64,000 bases of DNA from Thermomonas sp. (GTDB lineage: Bacteria; Pseudomonadota; Gammaproteobacteria; Xanthomonadales; Xanthomonadaceae), in contig NZ_JAMLIW010000006.1 of assembly GCF_023953935.1 (NCBI RefSeq), positions 18,501-82,500 on the forward strand, in the 5' to 3' direction. The notes under the pieces were generated by a model. That model made no database searches. It was not told the origin of the DNA and saw nothing but the letters and a program-made list of their open reading frames with translations. A program made the translations under genes and the position numbers. How positions within the stretch are numbered: the first letter of the stretch is position 1; each line of letters begins with the position of its first letter. This document shows, piece after piece, positions 16,127-25,545 of this stretch.

Positions 16127-17424
16127 GACCGGCACCGGCCCTGATCTGGCTGCTGGCGGGCTGGGCGCTGCTCGGCCTGCTGGTGAGTTTCGCGCTCGTT
16201 CCGACGCTGGCGTGGCCGCTGGCCGGTGGGTTGCTGGCGCTGTTGGCGCTGGTCGATGCGCTGCGTCTGCGGCGACAGGCGTTGCCTTCGGTGCGGCGCG
16301 ATCTTCCCGAGGCGCTGGCGGTCGGCATCGACCGTGCGGTGGAACTGGTCCTGGAAGCCGGCGGGCGCCGGCAGCGGGTGGATGTGTTCGACCTGCATCC
16401 AGTGGGTTGGGAAGCCACGGGCCTGCCACGGCGACTGGATCTGGCGCCTGGCAGCGACAGCCGCTTTGCCTACCGGCTGCGTCCGGTCGAGCGCGGCAAT
16501 GCCGACTTCATCGGCGTCCACCTGCGTCTGCACGCGCCCTGGCGGCTGTGGTGGCGGCGCGCCACCGTGGCACCGGAACAGCGCGTGCGGGTGTTCCCGA
16601 ACTTCGCGCCGCTGGCCAAGCTCGCCCTGCTGGGCGACGAGCAGGCCTCGCGCGCGGTCGGTGCGCACGTGCGCCGGCGTCGTGGCGAGGGCACCGATTT
16701 CCACCAGATGCGCGATTACCGCATCGGCGACAGCCTGCGCCAGATCGACTGGAAGGCCACCGCGCGGATGCGCCGGCTGATCTCGCGTGAATACCAGGAC
16801 GAGCGCAACCAGCAATTGGTGCTGCTGGTCGATACCGGCCAACGCATGCTCGCCCGCGACGGCAACCTTTCACACTTCGACCAGACCCTGGATGCGGCGC
16901 TGGTGGTGTCGTGGCTGGCGCTGCGGCAGGGCGATGCGGTCGGCCTGCTGGCCCACGGCGGCCCGCGTCGCTGGGTGCCGCCGCAGCGTGGCGCCGGTGC
17001 GATCGACGTGCTGCTGCGACAAACCTACGACCTGCAACCGCAGCCGGTGGCCACCGACTATCTTGCTGCCGCCACCGAGCTCACCTTGCGCCAGCGCCGC
17101 CGCAGCCTGGTGATGCTGGTCACCAACCTGCGCGACGAGGATAGCGAAGACCTGCTGGCCGCCGTGCGCCTGCTGCGCCAGCGCCATCACGTGGTCATTG
17201 CCAGCCTGCGCGAGCAGGTGCTCGATCAAGCGCTGGATGACGATGCGCATGACTTGCGCGGCGCCCTGCGTGCCACCTCGGCTGCGCGCTACCTGCAACA
17301 ACGCGCCGTCGCCCACGACGCCCTGCGCGCCCACCATGTGGCGGTTCTGGATGTCACCTGCGCCGAACTGCCCGGTGCGCTGGTGGAACGCTATCTGGCG
17401 ATCAAGCGCGAGGGGTTGTTGTAG
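16123..17424 (+). CDS. DUF58 domain protein (vWA-like MoxR partner)
   Basis: The 433-residue protein has two N-terminal membrane helices, a beta-rich region and the DUF58 signature RIGDSLRQIDWKATARM near residues 198-214, followed by a von Willebrand-like domain (LVLLVDTGQRM near 232-242). The canonical metal-binding DxSxS is replaced by DTGQR, so metal binding is doubtful. The start is GTG 16123, overlapping the MoxR stop as GTGA; longer frames upstream are shadows of moxR. It is the last gene of the operon and converges on aroE 26 bases away. Confidence 0.9.
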   Translation: MRPAPALIWLLAGWALLGLLVSFALVPTLAWPLAGGLLALLALVDALRLRRQALPSVRRDLPEALAVGIDRAVELVLEAGGRRQRVDVFDLHPVGWEATGLPRRLDLAPGSDSRFAYRLRPVERGNADFIGVHLRLHAPWRLWWRRATVAPEQRVRVFPNFAPLAKLALLGDEQASRAVGAHVRRRRGEGTDFHQMRDYRIGDSLRQIDWKATARMRRLISREYQDERNQQLVLLVDTGQRMLARDGNLSHFDQTLDAALVVSWLALRQGDAVGLLAHGGPRRWVPPQRGAGAIDVLLRQTYDLQPQPVATDYLAAATELTLRQRRRSLVMLVTNLRDEDSEDLLAAVRLLRQRHHVVIASLREQVLDQALDDDAHDLRGALRATSAARYLQQRAVAHDALRAHHVAVLDVTCAELPGALVERYLAIKREGLL

Positions 17425-17450
17425 GCGGGAGTACGACGCCGTTGCAGCGC

Positions 17451-18287
17451 TCAGTCGGCGGTGAACAGCGCGATCGATCGCGCCGAAAGCTGCGCGTACA
17501 CCGCATCGGTGTCCGGGCGGACGCCGTGCCAGAGCAGGAAGCTTTCCGCGGCCTGTTCGACCAGCATGCCGAGGCCATCCACCGTCTTCACGCAGCCGGC
17601 GGCACGGGCCCAGGCCAGGAACGGAACCGCGGCCTCGCCATAGCTCACGTCCACGGCGGCGCTGCGGGATTCGACCAGCGCCATCGGCAAGCTCAGCAAG
17701 GCGCCGCTGTGAGCGGCGGAGGTGGCATTGATCAGCAGGTCATAGCTGCCTAGCTTCGGCAACGCATCCCAGCCACGGGCATGCACGCGGGCGGGTTCGC
17801 CCAAGGCATCGGCCAGCGCATCGGCGCGTTCGCGGGTGCGATTGACGATCATCAGTTCGCGGATGCCGGCGTCGAGCAGCGCCGGCGTGACTCCGCGCGC
17901 GGCACCGCCAGCGCCCAGCATCAGCACTCGCCGTTGGCGCAGGTCGATGCCGTGGCGTTCGGTGAGGTCGCGGACCAGGCCGATGCCGTCGGTGTTGTCG
18001 CCGCGCCAGCCGTCGGCGTCGCGGACCAGGGTGTTGACCGCACGGGCACGTTGCGCGCGGGTGCTGACCCGATCACCGCACAGGGCAAAAGCCACTTCCT
18101 TGAGCGGCAGGGTGACGTTGGCCCCATCGACGCCGCTGGCGGCAAGCTTGCCGGCGAAATCCTCCGGCCCGGCTTCGATGGCGGTGTAGTCGAGCGCGAT
18201 GCGGGCTTGCTTCGCGAATGCCGCGTGGATGAACGGCGATTGCGAGTGGGCAATGGGAGAACCGAAGACTGCGTAGCGCTTGCTCAT
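17451..18287 (-). CDS. aroE: Shikimate dehydrogenase (NADP+) AroE
   Basis: AroE reduces 3-dehydroshikimate to shikimate in aromatic amino acid synthesis. The 278-residue protein has the substrate site SPIAHSQSP (residues 10-18), catalytic Lys in NVTLPLKE, Asp in NTDGIGLV, the NADP loop LGAGGAARG and the NRT motif that selects NADP(H). Length matches the family (about 272). It lies 27 bases after hemB on the same strand, so the two may share a transcript. Confidence 0.97.
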   Translation of the reverse strand: MSKRYAVFGSPIAHSQSPFIHAAFAKQARIALDYTAIEAGPEDFAGKLAASGVDGANVTLPLKEVAFALCGDRVSTRAQRARAVNTLVRDADGWRGDNTDGIGLVRDLTERHGIDLRQRRVLMLGAGGAARGVTPALLDAGIRELMIVNRTRERADALADALGEPARVHARGWDALPKLGSYDLLINATSAAHSGALLSLPMALVESRSAAVDVSYGEAAVPFLAWARAAGCVKTVDGLGMLVEQAAESFLLWHGVRPDTDAVYAQLSARSIALFTAD

Positions 18288-18314
18288 GGCGAATCCTCGT
18301 CTTTGCCTTGACCC

Positions 18315-19316
<1,002 letters not shown>

Positions 19317-19336
19317 CTACGGGCGCCACGTGAAGC

Positions 19337-19585
19337 TCACAGCAGGCCGCCGCCGAGGGCCAGCCGGATCGCGCCGACGACTATCGCGATGCCGTTCAGG
19401 ATCAAGCCGGTCTTGGCGCGGGCATTGTGGGTTGGACGGGTGACGGCGAGGGCGACCGCGGCGAGGATCGCGCCGACCGCTGCAAACGGAATCAACAGCC
19501 AGTTGGCCCAGCCCACCAGCGGGATCAGGGCCAGCACCATCCAGACGAGGGCAACGATGCCCCAGAGCAAGCTGATCAATCCCAT
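19337..19585 (-). CDS. Small two-helix membrane protein
   Basis: This 82-residue protein is almost wholly hydrophobic: one long helix region (ISLLWGIVALVWMVLALIPL plus WLLIPFAAVGAILAAVALAV) and a C-terminal helix (TGLILNGIAIVVGAIRLAL), separated by a short basic loop. It looks like a DUF4190-type membrane protein but I cannot name the family. ATG 19585 gives an initial hydrophobic helix; the longer frame to 19792 adds a Pro/Arg-rich extension that is probably noncoding. It follows the hemB start region by 29 bases on the same strand. Confidence 0.6.
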   Translation of the reverse strand: MGLISLLWGIVALVWMVLALIPLVGWANWLLIPFAAVGAILAAVALAVTRPTHNARAKTGLILNGIAIVVGAIRLALGGGLL

Positions 19586-19785
19586 CGCGCGTCCACTCCA
19601 GTTTGTGACAACGTCTGGCCAAGGATATGCGGTCACAGGGGGCCGGATGCAAGGATTTTGCGACGAACCCGGGCCAGCGCCGATGAATCGCCCGGCCCCG
19701 ACCATCGGCACGGGCACGCCGGCGCCGTGCGCGCTAGGATCGGGTCTGGTGCGCCGGTGGGCGCTTGGGATCGGGCGAGCAGACG

Positions 19786-22110
19786 ATGGCACGGATCACG
19801 GGCACGGGTTGGCTGTTGGGGGCCATGCTGATGACGGGAGCAGGCGCGGCGATGGGCCAGACGGTGACGACGGCGGACTACCAGCGCGCGGCCAGCATGT
19901 TGGCCGACCGCACCATGCCCTTGATCGACCATGCCATCAGCCAGCCATCCTGGCTGGACGACGGCAGCCTGGTCTACCGCGAGCAGGCCGACGGCAAGAC
20001 CCGGGTGCTGCGTTTTGACCCGGCCACCGGCAAAAGCGCGCCGGCGTTCGATCCGCAGGCCCTGGCCGATGCGATGAACCTCGCCGCCGGCGGCAAGGGC
20101 CGTCCGGTCAACAAGGATCGCCTGCCGCCGCTGGCGATCCAGCGCAATGCCGACGGCAGCCTCCTGCTGACCAGCATGGCAGGCGGCGGGTTCCGCTGCG
20201 ACACGTCCGGCTGTACCGCGGTTCCCAAACCGGCGGTCAGCGGCGACGAGCCGGGCGTTGCGTCACCGGATGGAGCCCGCGAAGCCTTCGTGCGCGACTG
20301 GAACCTGTGGCTGCGTGATGTCGCCAGCGGCAAGGAAACCCAGCTCACCTTCGACGGCAAGCCCGACTACGGCTATGCCACCGACAACGCCGGCTGGAAG
20401 CACACCGGCGATGCGGTGCTGGTGTGGTCGCCGGATGGCAAGAAGATTGCCACGTTCCGCCAGGACCAGCGCAAGACCAGCCTGATGACCCTGGTCGGCA
20501 CCAATGTCGGCGCGCCGAAGGTCGAGCAGTGGCGCTATCCGTTCGCCGGTGACAAGGACATCACGCTGATCGAGCGGGTGATCATCGACCTGTCGGCGGC
20601 CACGCCCAGGCTCATCCGCTTGCAGATGCCGCCTGACCAGCACCGTTCCACCTGCGCCGATGACCTCGTCTGCGGCAACGGCTGGGAAGACGTGCAGTGG
20701 GCGCAGGACGGCAAGACCCTGGCCTTCGTCAGCACCGACCGCGGCCACAAATCGGCGACCCTGCGGGTGGCCGACGCGCAGACCGGCGCCGTGCGCGATG
20801 TGTTCAAGGAAACCGTGGCCACCCAGTACCAGAGCGCACCGGCGCTGGATTCGGTGAACTGGCGCTACCTGCCGGAGAGCAACGAATTCCTCTGGTTCAG
20901 CCAGCAATCGAATTGGGGCCATCTCTACCTGTATGACCTGACCACCGGCAAGCTCAAGCGCCAGCTCACCAGCGGCAACTGGAACGTCGCCAAGATCGTC
21001 CGCCTCGATGCCAAGGCCCGCAGCCTGTGGTTCACCGGCGTCGGCCGCGAGGCCGGTCGTGATCCCTACTTCGTCCATTACTACCGCATCGGTCTCGATG
21101 GCGGTGACGTGCAACTGCTGACGCCGGAAGACGCCAATCATTCCATTACCGCCTCCGCCGACGGCAAGTATTTCCTCGACACCTACTCGACCATTGCGAC
21201 CGCGCCAGTGGCCGTGGTACGCGATGCCGACGGCAAGCAGGTGGCCGAGCTGGCACGCACCGACCTCACTCGCCTGCGTGCCGCCGGCTGGGTGCCGCCG
21301 GAGGCGTTCACGGTCAAGGCGCGCGACGGCAAGACCGACCTGTACGGGCAGATGTTCAAGCCGTCGAACTTCGATCCGGCGAAGAAGTACCCGATCATCA
21401 CCTACATCTATCCGGGCCCGCAGGTCGGCTCGGTGCGCAGCCGCAGCTTCCTGCCGGCGCAGGGTGATAACCAGGCGCTGGCCGAACTCGGCTTTGTCGT
21501 CATTGCACTCGACGGCATGGGCACGCCGATGCGCAGCAAGACCTTCCAGGACGTGTCCTACGGCAACATGGCCGACAACACCCTGCCCGATCAGGTCGCC
21601 GCGCTGAAGCAGTTGGGTGAACGCTATCCGTGGATCGACACCAGCCGCGCCGGCATCTGGGGCCATTCCGGCGGAGGCAATGCCACCGCCGCCGCGATGT
21701 TCCGCTATCCGGACGTGTACAAGGTCGGGATCGCCGAATCCGGCAACCACGAGAACCTGTCCTACGAGGACGACTGGGGTGAGCGCTTCCAGGGCCTGCT
21801 GGAGCGCAAACCCGACGGCACCAGCAACTACACCGGCCAGGATAACGCGCCGCTGGCCAGCCACCTGCAAGGCAAGCTGCTGCTGATCCACGGCATGATG
21901 GACGACAACGTGCCGCCGCAGTCCACCCTGCTGGTGGTCGATGCGCTGGTCAAGGCCAACAAGGACTTCGACCTGCTGCTGCTGCCGCACGCCCGCCACG
22001 GCTACGGCATGGACAGCTACTACGTCATGCGCCGGCGCTGGGATTACTTCGTGCGCAACCTGCTGGGCGCCACCCCGCCGAAGGAGTTCGAGCTGAAGAT
22101 GCAGTTCTGA
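19786..22110 (+). CDS. S9 family dipeptidyl peptidase IV-type serine peptidase
   Basis: The 774-residue protein has a signal peptide (MARITGTGWLLGAMLMTGAGAAMG), an N-terminal eight-bladed beta-propeller of about 490 residues with repeats such as LWLRDVASGKETQLTFDG, and a C-terminal alpha/beta-hydrolase domain. The nucleophile is Ser628 in GIWGHSGGGN; the acid is in GMMDDNVPP and the His in ARHGYG. It should cleave X-Pro or X-Ala dipeptides from peptide N-termini in the periplasm or outside the cell. Large secreted S9 peptidases are abundant in Xanthomonadaceae. The CPBP gene follows after 15 bases. Confidence 0.93.
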   Translation: MARITGTGWLLGAMLMTGAGAAMGQTVTTADYQRAASMLADRTMPLIDHAISQPSWLDDGSLVYREQADGKTRVLRFDPATGKSAPAFDPQALADAMNLAAGGKGRPVNKDRLPPLAIQRNADGSLLLTSMAGGGFRCDTSGCTAVPKPAVSGDEPGVASPDGAREAFVRDWNLWLRDVASGKETQLTFDGKPDYGYATDNAGWKHTGDAVLVWSPDGKKIATFRQDQRKTSLMTLVGTNVGAPKVEQWRYPFAGDKDITLIERVIIDLSAATPRLIRLQMPPDQHRSTCADDLVCGNGWEDVQWAQDGKTLAFVSTDRGHKSATLRVADAQTGAVRDVFKETVATQYQSAPALDSVNWRYLPESNEFLWFSQQSNWGHLYLYDLTTGKLKRQLTSGNWNVAKIVRLDAKARSLWFTGVGREAGRDPYFVHYYRIGLDGGDVQLLTPEDANHSITASADGKYFLDTYSTIATAPVAVVRDADGKQVAELARTDLTRLRAAGWVPPEAFTVKARDGKTDLYGQMFKPSNFDPAKKYPIITYIYPGPQVGSVRSRSFLPAQGDNQALAELGFVVIALDGMGTPMRSKTFQDVSYGNMADNTLPDQVAALKQLGERYPWIDTSRAGIWGHSGGGNATAAAMFRYPDVYKVGIAESGNHENLSYEDDWGERFQGLLERKPDGTSNYTGQDNAPLASHLQGKLLLIHGMMDDNVPPQSTLLVVDALVKANKDFDLLLLPHARHGYGMDSYYVMRRRWDYFVRNLLGATPPKEFELKMQF

Positions 22111-22125
22111 GCCGGAGGAGTCGTC

Positions 22126-23070
22126 GTGCCCGCTGAGCGAATCGCGTTTTCCACGCCGTTGGACAAACCGCGCTGGCAGCGCTGGCTGCTGTATTCGCCG
22201 GGTGCGCGGATCCTGTGGTTCTTGCTGCTGGTGGCCGGGATCGGATTGGCTGTGCAATCCGCGTTTTCCGTGTGGGGCTGGAGGGTCGAGGGCCCGATGG
22301 CACCGCCGGCGGCGCTGTTGACGGCCCAGCTGCTGCCGGCATTGTTGGCCTATCTGGCGATCGTGTTCCGACTCGAACGGCGTCGTGCGGGGGAACTGGC
22401 TTGGCGTGACCTGCCAAGCTACGGCCTGGGTGGGCTGGCGGCGGGCCTGGCGCTGTTCAGCGTGGTCGTGCTGGTGTTGTGGTTGGCTGACAGCTACCAC
22501 GTTGACGGAACCCGTGCGCAGGTTGATTGGTTGCATGGCGTTGTGATCGTGGGTTTCGGCGCCGCGGTGGCCGAGGAGATCGTCTTGCGCGGGGTGCTGT
22601 ACCGAATGGTCGAAGAGGGATTGGGCACGTGGTCGGCGCTGTTGGTGTCGGCGGCGATATTCGGTGCCCTGCACCTGGGCAACCCCTACGCGGATCCGTG
22701 GAGCGCGATTGCGATCATGATCGAGGCTGGCATCCTGTTGGCATTGCTCTATCACGTCACCCGTTCGCTGTGGGCGTGCATTGGTCTGCACGCGGGCTGG
22801 AACATCGTCGAGGGCACGGTCTACGGTATCCCCGTGTCAGGCAGCACGGCCGAGGGCGGCTGGCTCGATGCCAGCCTGTCAGGGCCGGATTGGCTCACGG
22901 GCGGCAGCTTCGGCGCCGAGACGTCGGTGGTGGCGGTTGCCGTGTGCCTGCTGCCTTCGATTGCCTTGCTGGCGATTGCGGTGCGCCGGGGCAGCTTGGT
23001 GTCACCGTCCTGGCGGCGGCGCGTTGCGTCCCCGGTTCAAGTGCCGCGATCCGATTCCGGCGCGGCGTAG
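22126..23070 (+). CDS. CPBP family intramembrane metalloprotease
   Basis: The 314-residue membrane protein carries the CPBP (CAAX protease/bacteriocin-processing) motifs: EE in AVAEEIVLRGVLYR (near residue 148), FGALHLGNP and LWACIGLHAGWN, which together form the glutamate/histidine metal site. Around seven or eight membrane helices are visible. Substrates are unknown; relatives process prenylated proteins or bacteriocins. GTG 22126 is preceded by a good CCGGAGGAG site 6 bases away. It is probably co-transcribed with the upstream peptidase gene. Confidence 0.9.
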   Translation: MPAERIAFSTPLDKPRWQRWLLYSPGARILWFLLLVAGIGLAVQSAFSVWGWRVEGPMAPPAALLTAQLLPALLAYLAIVFRLERRRAGELAWRDLPSYGLGGLAAGLALFSVVVLVLWLADSYHVDGTRAQVDWLHGVVIVGFGAAVAEEIVLRGVLYRMVEEGLGTWSALLVSAAIFGALHLGNPYADPWSAIAIMIEAGILLALLYHVTRSLWACIGLHAGWNIVEGTVYGIPVSGSTAEGGWLDASLSGPDWLTGGSFGAETSVVAVAVCLLPSIALLAIAVRRGSLVSPSWRRRVASPVQVPRSDSGAA

Positions 23071-23132
23071 TCGTCCGGAATCCGTCCCCTTTGGCGTTTT
23101 CTGAGGAGATGGGCGTCGAAAGGAAAGTTGCC

Positions 23133-24077
23133 ATGAAATGGGTCGTGTTCTTCGCTGCGCTGCTGTTTGCCGGCAACCTGTTCGCTGCCGGCCTGCCGGT
23201 GCAGGAACGGAAGCTCGAATCGAAGAATGCGCAGGTCGAGATTTCGGTGGCCTGGCCGCGCACCGGCAATGCCGCCATCGACGCGCAGCTGGGCCAATGG
23301 GCCAAACAGCAGGCCGACGACTACCGCAATGTCAGCGCGGATGACGTCGGCTCGGGTTCGCCCTGGTCGCTCGACATCGATTACGAGATTCCCCGCAACG
23401 ACGGCAAGCTTTTTTCGGTGGTGTTCGGGATCTACAGCTACGCCGGTGGTGCCCACCCCAACCACAATTCCGTGGCCTTCAACTTCCTGTTGCCGGAAGG
23501 CGCGCAGATCGACATCGAGCAGGTCATCGACGGCCGCAAGGGTCTGCAGCGGCTGAGCGCGCTGACCATCGCCAAGCTCAATCGCGCGCTGCTGCCCGAT
23601 GAGCTTTCCATGCCGGAAATGATCCAAGGCGGTGCCGGCCCCGAGTGGGGCAATTTCCAGACCTTCGTGCTGCTGCCTGACAAGCTGAAGATCCTGTTCG
23701 ACCCCTACGCCGTGGGCCCGTATTCCTCCGGTCCGCAGGAAGTGGAGTTTCCGCTTTCCGCGCTGAAGGACATCTTGCGCACGAATTTGCGCACGCCGGT
23801 GCCGTCGTTCGACTGTGGCAAAGCAGGCACCCCGATCGAGCATGCGATTTGCGCCAACACCGGGCTGGCCCAGCTGGATACGCGGATGGCGCGCGCATAC
23901 CGACTGCGATCCACCTCGGGCGATCCGGACAACGATGCCCGGGTTCGGAAGGACCAGCGCGCCTTCATCTCCAACCGCAACACCCGCTGCGGCGCGCAGC
24001 AGGGTGCGGCGTTGGAACGTTGCCTTACCGGCCTGTATCAGGCGCGGCTGGCAGAGCTGGATCGCGGGCTGTGGTAG
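23133..24077 (+). CDS. Secreted DUF3298 (RsiV-like) and LprI-domain protein
   Basis: This 314-residue protein has a signal peptide (MKWVVFFAALLFAGNLFA) and two parts. Residues about 25-210 match the RsiV-like DUF4163/DUF3298 pattern (GIYSYAGGAHPNHNSVAFNF, then QTFVLLPDKLKILFDPYAVG). Residues about 225-314 match the LprI N-terminal (DUF1311) domain, with four Cys in FDCGKA, AICANT, TRCGAQ and ERCLTG that should form disulfides. RsiV binds lysozyme and LprI inhibits it, so a periplasmic lysozyme-related role is a reasonable inference. AGGAAAG precedes ATG 23133; another ATG 24 bases upstream is possible. Confidence 0.8.
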   Translation: MKWVVFFAALLFAGNLFAAGLPVQERKLESKNAQVEISVAWPRTGNAAIDAQLGQWAKQQADDYRNVSADDVGSGSPWSLDIDYEIPRNDGKLFSVVFGIYSYAGGAHPNHNSVAFNFLLPEGAQIDIEQVIDGRKGLQRLSALTIAKLNRALLPDELSMPEMIQGGAGPEWGNFQTFVLLPDKLKILFDPYAVGPYSSGPQEVEFPLSALKDILRTNLRTPVPSFDCGKAGTPIEHAICANTGLAQLDTRMARAYRLRSTSGDPDNDARVRKDQRAFISNRNTRCGAQQGAALERCLTGLYQARLAELDRGLW

Positions 24078-24117
24078 GCGTGACTGCGGCACGAGCCAAT
24101 ACAGAAAGGACGGCAAC

Positions 24118-24591
24118 ATGAGAGTTCGCGGAATCACCGGGGCGGCGTTCATCACCGTGCTGTTGTCGATGCCAGGCGCGGCGCTGGCCGCGGACGGCCC
24201 GAACATCGAACGGGTGGAAGCACGGCTGTTCTACAGCCACAGCGGCAGCCTGTCGGCCCCGATCGCCCCGGATGCGGCGCTGTGGAACGTGATCATCGGT
24301 GAAGGCGACGCCAGCGAGCCGTCCGAATCCACCCTGGTCGATGTCATCCTGCGCGGGGAGCCGGGCGATTATCCGCCGGGCGTGCTGGACATCGTTGTCA
24401 CGGAAACCCGGTCGGGCAAGGTGGTTTTGAAGCGCACCTCGGCGCTGGGCATTTTCAGCGCCCAAGGCCGCTTTCACGTCCCGGTCTGGCTTTCCGACAC
24501 CGGCTGCATCCCGCTCACCGTCAAGGCCAGCCTGCGCGGCGGCGGCGGCAGCCGCGCTTCACTGGACATCCCGTTCCACTGCGGCGAGTGA
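24118..24591 (+). CDS. Secreted protein of unknown function
   Basis: The 157-residue protein has a typical signal peptide (MRVRGITGAAFITVLLSMPG, cleavage after ALAA). The mature part is a compact beta-rich domain with two Cys near its C-terminal half (DTGCIPLTV and PFHCGE), likely paired, and an Ig-like strand pattern (LDIVVTETRSGKVVLKR). No family was recognised. It lies 40 bases downstream of the LprI-domain gene with an AGAAAGGA site, so it could be a partner of that periplasmic protein. Confidence 0.65.
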   Translation: MRVRGITGAAFITVLLSMPGAALAADGPNIERVEARLFYSHSGSLSAPIAPDAALWNVIIGEGDASEPSESTLVDVILRGEPGDYPPGVLDIVVTETRSGKVVLKRTSALGIFSAQGRFHVPVWLSDTGCIPLTVKASLRGGGGSRASLDIPFHCGE

Positions 24592-24634
24592 CAGCATCGC
24601 GTTGCTGCCACGCGCGCCGAATCGGGCCGTCGGC

Positions 24635-25354
24635 TCAGGCGCGCCCCTGCCCGAACAAGACCTTTTTCTCTTCTTCGCTCATCGGCTTGCCGGCATCCGG
24701 ATTGACCCGCTGCGCCAACGCGGCGGCGCGCTCGGTGGCCGGACGCGCGGCGATCTCCGCCTGCCAGCGGCGGACGTTGGAGAACGGCGTCAGGTCGATC
24801 GGCGCCTTGGCGTAGGCGCCCACCCACGGATAGCAGGCCATGTCGGCGATGCTGTAGCCGCCGCCGGCGATCCAGGCCCGCCCTTGCAAACGCCGATCGA
24901 GCACCCCGAGCAAGCGTTCGACCTCCTTGCGGTAGCGCTCGCGGGCATACGGAATCACCTCGGGCGCATAGACGTGGAAGTGGCCGTACTGGCCGGTCAT
25001 CGGGCCGAGGCCGGCCATCTGCCAGAACAGCCACTCATCAACCTCGATCGCCTGCCGCAGCTCGGTGCGCGGATCGGCGCCGGCATCCACGCCGGTGAAC
25101 CGGCCGGTCTTGTCGGACAGATAGCGCAGGATCGCGCCGGATTCGAACACCGAAATCGGCGCGCCGCCGTCGGCCGGATTGGCGTCCACGATGGCGGGCA
25201 TCTTGTTGTTCGGGGAAATCTTCAGGTACTCGGGCGCGAACTGCTCGCCCTTGCCGATGTGGACCGGACGGACCTGATAAGGCAGCCCGGTTTCTTCGAG
25301 GAACAAGGCCACCTTCTGGCCGTTGGGCGTGGGCCAATAATGAAAATCGATCAT
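24635..25354 (-). CDS. yfcG: Glutathione S-transferase-like disulfide oxidoreductase YfcG
   Basis: The 239-residue protein closely follows E. coli YfcG: MIDFHYWPTPNGQKVALFLEE at the start, KGEQFAPEYLKISPNNKMPAIVD, the glutathione-binding FESGAILRYLS, and the C-terminal helical domain with WLFWQMAGLGPM and YSIADMACYPWV. YfcG uses glutathione to reduce disulfides and has little transferase activity. This version has about 20 extra acidic and basic residues at the end. ATG 25354 matches the known N-terminus; a longer frame adds a Cys- and Arg-rich stretch unlikely to be coding. It is divergent from the acyltransferase operon. Confidence 0.88.
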   Translation of the reverse strand: MIDFHYWPTPNGQKVALFLEETGLPYQVRPVHIGKGEQFAPEYLKISPNNKMPAIVDANPADGGAPISVFESGAILRYLSDKTGRFTGVDAGADPRTELRQAIEVDEWLFWQMAGLGPMTGQYGHFHVYAPEVIPYARERYRKEVERLLGVLDRRLQGRAWIAGGGYSIADMACYPWVGAYAKAPIDLTPFSNVRRWQAEIAARPATERAAALAQRVNPDAGKPMSEEEKKVLFGQGRA

Positions 25355-25401
25355 GGCGGAATCCGCATTCGTCAGGCAGGCTTGGCACTGTAGCCAATCC
25401 T

Positions 25402-25486
25402 GCTTGAATGATGCGTGTTTGCGGCGCTGCCGGCACGCTCTGCCGGCGCACAACTTCAAGGCGATGCTGTCTTGATCAGCGTTGCC
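25402..25486 (+). repeat. Structured composite repeat, copy B
   Basis: The element starts with GCTTGAATGATGCGTG (25402-25417; 14 of 16 bases shared with copy A), has a GCCGGC/GCCGGC hairpin (25429-25447), and ends with GGCGATGCTG / CAGCGTTGCC (25460-25469 and 25477-25486) around loop TCTTGAT. Compared with copy A the stem differs at two bases that stay paired through G-U wobbles. It ends 59 bases before the acyltransferase GTG start and lies on the same strand. Confidence 0.6.
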
Positions 25487-25545
25487 TTAACCCGGACTGA
25501 CGCCGCCGGCTTGCGCAATCCCGCCGCGATCCGGACACTGCGCCG

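Noticed and set aside
20263-22791. An 842-codon reverse-strand frame opposite the DPP-IV gene
   Set aside because: It is an antisense shadow with an unnatural composition, and the forward gene has a full catalytic triad.
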